This document shows positions 35,664-40,620 of a stretch of 40,620 nucleotides of DNA, one piece after another (position 1 is the stretch's first letter; each line of letters begins with the position of its first letter). Origin of the DNA: Prevotella jejuni (GTDB taxonomy: Bacteria > Bacteroidota > Bacteroidia > Bacteroidales > Bacteroidaceae); contig NZ_FZNZ01000031.1 in the NCBI RefSeq assembly GCF_900187995.1, forward strand, positions 1 through 40,620, in the 5' to 3' direction. A program made the translations under genes and the position numbers. Below the pieces are notes generated by a model, which did no database searches, was not told the origin of the DNA, and saw nothing but the letters and a program-made list of their open reading frames with translations.

Positions 35664-36857
35664 TCTTCTGCCTTTCTTTGCTGCAAATTTATGATTATTT
35701 CCCTAATGAAACAAATAAATGAGTGGGTTTCTTAACAGTAGTAATCATAATTTGTAGTTGACGAGTTGACAAGTTTACGAGTTGACGAGTTAATTGGGAC
35801 CAGTACACATTCCTAAAGACTAATCCCCACTGCTAACTGTGATTTATCGCCACAATTAACTTATCTACTGGTCTACTCGTTCTTATACTATGTCTTCCTT
35901 ACAAGGCAACTTGTTAACTTGTCAACTCGTCAACTACCAATATAGCACTACGAATTACGCGAATGACACGAATTACATTACAATAAACATTAGCGTAATT
36001 AGGGAAATTCGTAGTCGTTAATCGTACAGAGTATAAAGTTCAATGTGCAAAACTCAATGCTCAGAGATTGTAAGGATTCGTGCCATTCGAGAAATTTGTA
36101 GTTCAAAGGTCAAGGTTTGCAAGGGTTAGTGCTATTCGAGAAATTCGTAGTTCAAAGGATAAAAAATCGTAGTCGTTATTTGAATTTATTTTACTTTTTG
36201 GTTTTATAGAACGTGGAAACAGGGTTCAGAATTCATGGTCTCAGAACCATCGTAAGTCTTTTTCTATCAGACAGTTGAAGATGCGTGGTTTAGAAGGTGC
36301 TTACGAAGGGTTCAAAAGGGCGTTGGCAAGGGGCTTAAAGGGCGTCTTTTGCAAGCTAAAAGGGCGTTAACTTGAATGGTATTAACGCTCTTTTATTTTC
36401 AAGCAATGAATTATCTTTACAAAACAAGATGATAGAGGAAGAATGGTTAGCTGTTTATTTGTTACCGAAGTTAGCTGTAGCTTTATTACCGATGTTAGCT
36501 GTGGCTTTATTACCGAAGTTAGCTGTGGCTTTATCACCGAAGTTAGCTGTGGCTTATCGATGCTAATAACTTGTCTACTCGTCAACTTGCCTACTCGTCA
36601 ACTACCACTTATAATTATCGATGTTAACTATGGTTTATCGCTACAAGTAACTCGTCTCTCGTCAACCTGTCTATTCGTAAACTGCCAACAAAGCACTACG
36701 AATTTCTCTAATTGCGCGAACCCTTTTTGCTAAATAATTCGTGCCATTCGAGGAATTCGTAGTCGCTAATCGTACAGAGCATAAAGTTCAATGTGCAAAA
36801 CTCTATGCTCAAAGGTTAAAATAATTCGTGCCATTCGAGGAATTCGTAGTTCAAGTC
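35664..36857. repeat. Repeat-rich intergenic region
   Basis: It contains loose repeats of 'GTTGACGAGTT' (35757-35795, 35880-35940, 36570-36680). A block at about 35930-36005 is the inverse of 9226-9305. A block of about 100 bases (about 36010-36110, 'GTACAGAGTATAAAGTTCAA') recurs at 36757-36855. Palindromic 'AAAAGGGCGT' repeats lie at 36315-36390, where GGCGTTAA/TTAACGCT forms a hairpin, and the 24-bp array follows at 36462. ORFs through the array are by-products of the period. I see no gene. Confidence 0.7.
36462..36560. repeat. 24-bp tandem repeat, four units
   Basis: Units of TTACCGAAGTTAGCTGTGGC plus TTTA begin at about 36462, 36486, 36510 and 36534. They differ at one to three positions (T/A in GATG, C in TCACC). 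A period of 24 keeps frames open on both strands. Confidence 0.9.
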
Positions 36858-37508
36858 TCAAAGGCCAAAGTTAACTGTCGTATCTTGTGTGATTTGGAAG
36901 GTTTGCCTCTCTGGAATTATCTTTATCACATATACCGCACCTGCTTTGAAATTAAAACTCATCTCTTTTTTGTAAATAATCTTACGTATAGAGCGGTGAG
37001 CCATAAATTTATATTCATAGTATTCAAACGCTACGCTGTGTCTTCCTGCAGTAATAAAACGTCCATCAAACCATGAGAAGCTTACGCCGCGACCATAATT
37101 GATATCATCAACCCTGCTTATTGAAACACCCATATTCTTAGATCCTTCATTCCACGAGGGAAGGAAAAGTCTGCTATGATTAGGATTACGACGAAGCCAA
37201 ACACCTTTGTCGTATCGAAAAATACCTACTATCGCTGCTATCAACAGCAGAAACACTCCAATACATAGATATATCTGCAGAGAGACAGAATGGTTTAATC
37301 CTAATTCGCTATCAAAGGACACCAAGCAAAAGAGCGTACCGAAGTAACCTACTCCACTTATGAACATCCCCAAGAGAGCTCTTGCAGAAAGAGTGGTAAC
37401 ACTCGGGAATGAACGAACTGGGGAGAAACGATAGTAAAGATAATTAACCGTATAGATCAATCCTAAAAGTCCTAAGAGAAAAACAGTACTTACAATCAAT
37501 GACTTCAT
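36858..37508 (-). CDS. Membrane protein of unknown function (216 aa)
   Basis: Not recognised. Three predicted transmembrane helices lie at about 3-24, 44-65 and 78-98, followed by a soluble C-terminal domain of about 115 residues that is rich in β-strand ('GVSISRVDDINYGRGVSFSW', then 'TAGRHSVAFEYYEYKF'). The last part looks like a small β-sandwich. It stands alone on the minus strand between repeat tracts. No partner gene gives a hint of function. Confidence 0.7.
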   Translation of the reverse strand: MKSLIVSTVFLLGLLGLIYTVNYLYYRFSPVRSFPSVTTLSARALLGMFISGVGYFGTLFCLVSFDSELGLNHSVSLQIYLCIGVFLLLIAAIVGIFRYDKGVWLRRNPNHSRLFLPSWNEGSKNMGVSISRVDDINYGRGVSFSWFDGRFITAGRHSVAFEYYEYKFMAHRSIRKIIYKKEMSFNFKAGAVYVIKIIPERQTFQITQDTTVNFGL

Positions 37509-37925
37509 GCTGTATATTTTTTTATCCGATGAGGGCTATTAAAAAACAATTCATAATCCTTTGTTAATTCATAATTCATAATACATATAATTTTTCGAAC
37601 GAAGTTCTCATCAGTATGCCATCATTATGAAAACTAATGTAAACTGTGGTCTATTGCTGCAAATAACTTGCCAACTCGTCCACTTAATTGCATTCTCTTT
37701 GAAAATAATTGCAGAATAATTTGTTTGAATGGCTTTATTTCCTATCTTTGCACACGAAACAAACAATTATAAAGAAAAGTACTGATAAGATTTCAACGTT
37801 TGTCAGCTACAGAGAGGCAAATACTATAACACCTAAACAGTTATGCGCTGAGGAACTTGACACGATACAACTTGAAAAGCGACCAACTATTTTTACTGAT
37901 ATTAATTCTATAAACAACAATAACA
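37509..37925. other. Intergenic region with dispersed repeat and promoter
   Basis: From 37555 to 37645 there is a copy of the dispersed repeat 'TTCGAACGAAGTTCTCATCA' (also at 38447 and 39765). The promoter of the next gene is at 37720-37750, and its leader is about 170 bases. An ORF at 37709-38002 overlaps the promoter and the next gene and is rejected. Confidence 0.6.
37720..37750 (+). promoter_or_regulatory. Consensus Bacteroidetes promoter of the 157-aa secreted protein gene
   Basis: TTTG (37720-37723), a 19-base spacer and TATCTTTG (37743-37750) fit the consensus exactly. The predicted transcript starts near 37757. Confidence 0.8.
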
Positions 37926-38399
37926 ATGAAAAAGTTTTATCTTGCAATAAGCTTAGCTATATGCTTGGCTTCTGCACCACTTACAACCTATGCACAAGCT
38001 AAAAAGGCTAAAAGTGCTGCTGTTACGATGAACGAAACACAGAAGGAAAAGCAACAGTTCGCTTATGGTTTTTACAAGACCTATATGAACAGCCTTATCT
38101 ATCAGCTCTCAGACCTTTACATGGTGATTGCGAAGAAGTTTGTTAGTCCAAAGGTTTTGAAGAAGACTGCCGACACTGGTGCTGACGTACTTCTCAATGC
38201 ACAGGATTGTGTGAAGGAGAATCTTCAAACACTGAAGATTAAAGCATTGAATAATGACTGGTTCCGTGTTTCCTTCTCATGGCCAACAGAAAAATACGAA
38301 GTTATAAAAGACCACATCATTTATATCAAGATAAAGGAGCAGGGCAAGTCGTTTATCATCGAGGATGCTACTACGGAAATGCCAAAACTAACGAAATAG
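37926..38399 (+). CDS. Small exported protein, function unknown (157 aa)
   Basis: A Sec signal peptide is clear: MKKFYLAISLAICLASAPL followed by 'TTYAQA', with likely cleavage after TYA at about residue 23. The mature ~134 residues begin with a lysine-rich stretch, then helices ('KQQFAYGFYKTYMNSLIYQL') and a β-rich end ('NNDWFRVSFSWPTEKYEVI', 'IIYIKIKEQGKSFIIEDA'). The arrangement recalls small periplasmic proteins of the DUF3828 type (NTF2-like), but I would not assign it. The gene has its own strong promoter and is followed by repeats. Confidence 0.75.
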   Translation: MKKFYLAISLAICLASAPLTTYAQAKKAKSAAVTMNETQKEKQQFAYGFYKTYMNSLIYQLSDLYMVIAKKFVSPKVLKKTADTGADVLLNAQDCVKENLQTLKIKALNNDWFRVSFSWPTEKYEVIKDHIIYIKIKEQGKSFIIEDATTEMPKLTK

Positions 38400-39066
38400 T
38401 TGATTCACAATCCTCTGTTAATTCACAATTCACAATTCAGAATTATTCGAACGAGGTTCTCATCAGTACGTCATAATTATGATTACCAGTGTTGGCTATG
38501 ATTTACCTGAACGCACAGGCGAACATGTCAACTTGTAAACTTATGAACTCGTAAACTTGTAAACTCGTAAACTTGTAAACTGATTATAAACCGATGTTGG
38601 CTATGATTTACCTGAACGCACAGGCGAACATGTCTACTTGTAAACTCGTAAACTCGTAAACTGATTATAAACCAGTGTTGGCTATGATTTACCTGAACGC
38701 ACAGGCGAACATGTCAACTCGTAAACATGTGAACTCGTCAACTCGTAAACTGATTATAAACCGGTGTTGGCTATGATTTACCTGAACGCACAGGCGAACA
38801 TGTCTACTTGTAAACTCGTAAACTCGTAAACTGATTATAAACCAGTGTTGGCTATGATTTACCTGAACGCACAGGCGAACATGTCAACTCGTAAACTTGT
38901 GAACTCGTCAACTCGTAAACTGATTATAAACCGGTGTTGGCTATGATTTACCTGAACGCACAGGCGAACATGTCAACTCGTAAGCTTGTGAACTCGTAAA
39001 CTAACAAAAAGGGGTATCTCGCATTTCACGCCCCTCCCTACGGGGGAGGGGAAGGGGGAGGGGCCA
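38400..39066. repeat. Higher-order satellite-like array with alternating 81- and 89-bp units
   Basis: The core GTTGGCTATGATTTACCTGA begins at 38491, 38596, 38677, 38766, 38847 and 38936. Spacings are 105, 81, 89, 81 and 89, so the array is a 170-bp dimer repeated about twice plus a diverged first unit. The 81-bp units have TGTCTACTTGTAAACTCG; the 89-bp units have TGTCAACTCGTAAAC and an extra GTGAACTCGTCAA. Within each unit there are short (A)AACTCGT repeats. CCCCTCCC (39031-39038) and GGGAGGGG (39044-39051) form a GC-rich hairpin after the array. No gene is present. Confidence 0.9.
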
Positions 39067-39129
39067 GTTGTTGCAGTTATTGCAGTTATTGCAATTATTG
39101 CAGTTATTGCAATTATTGCAGTTATTGTT
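39067..39129. repeat. 9-bp microsatellite, about seven units
   Basis: Units of TTGCAGTTA or TTGCAATTA are repeated head to tail. The array is 65 bases before the ATG of the next gene, so unit number could change promoter spacing or the leader. Confidence 0.85.
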
Positions 39130-39194
39130 AGAAGATGGCATAATATTGGAACAAATTGGGTTTTAAATTATTAATTTCTAATCTAAATTTGAAT

Positions 39195-39761
39195 ATGAAG
39201 AGAATTAAGAACATTTTCTATGCTATCTTTTTAGCATTCCTATTCTGCAATCCTACATGTGCACAGAATGATGTGAAGATTACAAAGGTGGGTAAACTCA
39301 TTCAGGAGTCCCTCCCTTCAACTTGGAGCCGTGACACCTTTATGACATATTACATCGCTGCTGATGCAGATAGTACGGAACGCTTTATCAAAGAAGGAAA
39401 CTGGAAGCCCGCTTATGAGAAACGATATACACCTTACAATAATGTATCACTACCTTTAATCAGAGAATGCTTTGCTAAGTCCATAAGTGCGGTTCTTACA
39501 GAAGAACAAAAGAAACTCTTAAACCTCATTGGAAAGAAAAGTAATATTATGTGGTCTAAGTTCTATGTCTTTATAAATAGCAAGAAGAGGTTTGTAAAGA
39601 TAACCATGATGAATAGTACCGCAAAACACTTAACCCAAGAGCAGATTTATGAGATTCTCCGTTTATACAGTAAGTGTGAGTTGCCAATACACCCTGTAGT
39701 AGGAGCGTTTAAAGAGAAAGAATACTATATTACAGGGGCACCTATCCATAGTATAAAATAA
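39195..39761 (+). CDS. Small exported protein, function unknown (188 aa)
   Basis: The ATG at 39195 (MKRIKNIFYAIFLAFLFC) gives a normal signal peptide; upstream in-frame codons would put a tail before it. Cleavage is likely after PTCAQ or CA at about residue 23. The mature part has a region of charged helices ('TEEQKKLLNLIGKKSNIMWS') and β-strands around 'FYVFINSKKRFVKITMMNS', then 'LTQEQIYEILRLYSKCELP'. Hypothetical proteins of this kind are common in Prevotella. I cannot name a family. It is likely periplasmic. Confidence 0.7.
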   Translation: MKRIKNIFYAIFLAFLFCNPTCAQNDVKITKVGKLIQESLPSTWSRDTFMTYYIAADADSTERFIKEGNWKPAYEKRYTPYNNVSLPLIRECFAKSISAVLTEEQKKLLNLIGKKSNIMWSKFYVFINSKKRFVKITMMNSTAKHLTQEQIYEILRLYSKCELPIHPVVGAFKEKEYYITGAPIHSIK

Positions 39762-39920
39762 TAGTTCGAACGGAGTTCTCATCAGTACGGCATAATTATG
39801 ATTACCGCTGTGGGAATCGTGAAAAAGTAAAAATCAAACATCAAATCTTAAATATCAAAATTCAAAGGTCAAACATCAAAGGTCAAAGGTCAAATATCAA
39901 ATTAAACAAATCATAACAAT
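39762..39920. repeat. Dispersed repeat and AT-rich degenerate tandem repeat
   Basis: Bases 39765-39800 carry another copy of 'GTTCTCATCAGTACGGCATA'. From 39836 to 39905 there are loose repeats of TCAAAGGTCAAACATC. No ORF is present. Confidence 0.7.
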
Positions 39921-40373
39921 ATGAAAAAGCTAATTTTATTCTTTTGCGTACTCTTTGGAGCAAACGCAATTTCCCAAGCTCAGACAACAAAGTGTGGAGT
40001 TTATCAACTCATTAACACTAAGGAAAGTAAGAATGTTCTCAAAGACCACAACATCGTACTTGAGAAGGGTGCAAACGGTAAAATCTCTGGTAGATTTTAT
40101 GGTACCACAGACGACTTCGTGGATGCCCGCGAAGGTTATCTCCCCGGTCATTTTGTAGCACCAATGGAGAATCTCCGAGTAACAAAGGATAGTATCTTCT
40201 TCACTATCAACGTGGCGCACAAAGACCTCTTTAAGAATCCTATCCCTCGCAACGTAAAAACAGCCAAAGCCGCTCACAACCTCAAAAGAGCAGCGTGGAA
40301 GAGTGGCTGGTTGGGTGACAACCTACAGCGTAGCTACGCTGCTGCACTTAGAAAGGGCGTTATTAGGTTTTAA
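39921..40373 (+). CDS. Small exported protein, function unknown (150 aa)
   Basis: The signal peptide MKKLILFFCVLFGANAISQA is typical, with cleavage probably after SQA at about residue 20. The mature part contains a β-rich block ('NIVLEKGANGKISGRFYG', then 'VAPMENLRVTKDSIFFTI') and a basic C-terminus ('NLKRAAWKSGWLGDNLQRSY'). I recognise no family. With the two preceding genes it makes a run of small exported proteins separated by repeats. Confidence 0.7.
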   Translation: MKKLILFFCVLFGANAISQAQTTKCGVYQLINTKESKNVLKDHNIVLEKGANGKISGRFYGTTDDFVDAREGYLPGHFVAPMENLRVTKDSIFFTINVAHKDLFKNPIPRNVKTAKAAHNLKRAAWKSGWLGDNLQRSYAAALRKGVIRF

Positions 40374-40387
40374 AGCCCCACCCCCAT

Positions 40388-40402
40388 CCCCTCTCCGAGG
40401 GG
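40388..40402. repeat. GC-rich palindrome CCCCTC/GAGGGG
   Basis: CCCCTCTCCGAGGGG lies between two convergent coding regions and may serve as a terminator. A similar GC-rich hairpin is at 39031-39051. Confidence 0.6.
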
Positions 40403-40413
40403 AGCTACTCTTT

Positions 40414-40620
40414 CTACACATCTTTTTTAAGACTTGTATAGAAGGCTACTTGGTATTCAAATACTCGTAAACCTTCCTTAATGGTGATGTAGCCTGGCCT
40501 GGTGTCCTTACCCATATCACACCAACCTTGTAGACGGGCAATTATCCATGCTGCCCATGGTAGGCTGTCCTCTTTGAAAGGATTTCTTCCATCTTTTGAC
40601 CTCGGGTTCTTGGTGTGTAT
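40414..40620 (-). CDS. IS4-family transposase, C-terminal fragment running off the window
   Basis: Reading in from the window edge to the TAG at 40414-40416 gives a 68-residue tail that includes LPWAAWIIARLQGWCD and 'PGYITIKEGLRVFEYQ'. This is the C-terminal block of IS4-type DDE transposases, in which the WxxWIIARLxGW segment follows the catalytic domain. The N-terminal part, with the catalytic residues, is outside the window, so I cannot say whether the element is intact. No inverted repeat was found between the stop and the palindrome at 40388. Confidence 0.7.
   Translation of the reverse strand: MHTKNPRSKDGRNPFKEDSLPWAAWIIARLQGWCDMGKDTRPGYITIKEGLRVFEYQVAFYTSLKKDV

Noticed and set aside
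36462..36560. Possible CRISPR array or coding repeat
   Set aside because: The 24-bp units have no spacers. Long ORFs occur on both strands at once, which points to the period and not to coding.
1..40620. tRNA or rRNA genes, including a tRNA as integration target
   Set aside because: No cloverleaf with a GTTCGA-type T arm and CCA-compatible acceptor stem was recognised near the element ends or elsewhere by eye. A tRNA-finder run would settle it.

Overview
The window looks like a Bacteroidales chromosome, most probably Prevotella. The support is a SusC/SusD pair, fimbrillin-type lipoproteins, promoters with the Bacteroidetes -7 box TAnnTTTG, a pair of IntDOT-like tyrosine recombinases, Bacteroides-type mobilization genes, and long intergenic stretches full of short dispersed and tandem repeats. 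No rRNA, tRNA or CRISPR array was seen. Genus is inferred from style only.

Layout. (1) 1-3560: two direct copies of a repeat-rich segment, each with a promoter-driven ~60-codon ORF and a 45-bp minisatellite, flank a fimbrillin-like lipoprotein gene and a small acidic ORF. (2) 3925-9050: susD and susC on the minus strand. (3) 9564-11521: a coupled pair, an AAA ATPase and a probable PD-(D/E)XK nuclease, which looks like a defence module. (4) About 12.0-32.1 kb: an integrated mobilizable element. Its left end has two tandem tyrosine recombinases and an accessory gene. Its right end has a truncated primase/toprim gene, a DUF3408-like gene, an oriT-like site, a MobC-like gene and a relaxase. The interior is a defence cargo on the minus strand, AT-rich by eye over about 21-28 kb. 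(5) 32.7-34.1 kb: a broken PepSY-TM gene. (6) 34.3-35.7 kb: a Panacea (DUF4065) toxin-antitoxin pair. (7) 35.7-40.4 kb: repeat-rich DNA with one membrane-protein gene and three small exported proteins, then the tail of an IS4-type transposase at the window edge.

The cargo, in transcription order, begins with a four-gene operon: a methyltransferase-fold protein, a short UvrD/Rep-like SF1 helicase, a 746-aa protein I do not recognise, and a DUF1848 protein with a C-terminal radical-SAM-like cysteine cluster. It is followed by a Kiwa system (kwaA, kwaB) and a Schlafen/AlbA-type protein, then by an XRE regulator with a TOTE-type primase-helicase that carries two frameshifts. The four-gene operon is the best candidate for an undescribed system: its gaps are tiny or negative, two members should bind S-adenosylmethionine, and it sits beside a known defence system. 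A decayed MobV relaxase tail abuts the truncated primase near 29.08 kb, which suggests the cargo arrived with a second mobilizable element and broke the primase of the first.
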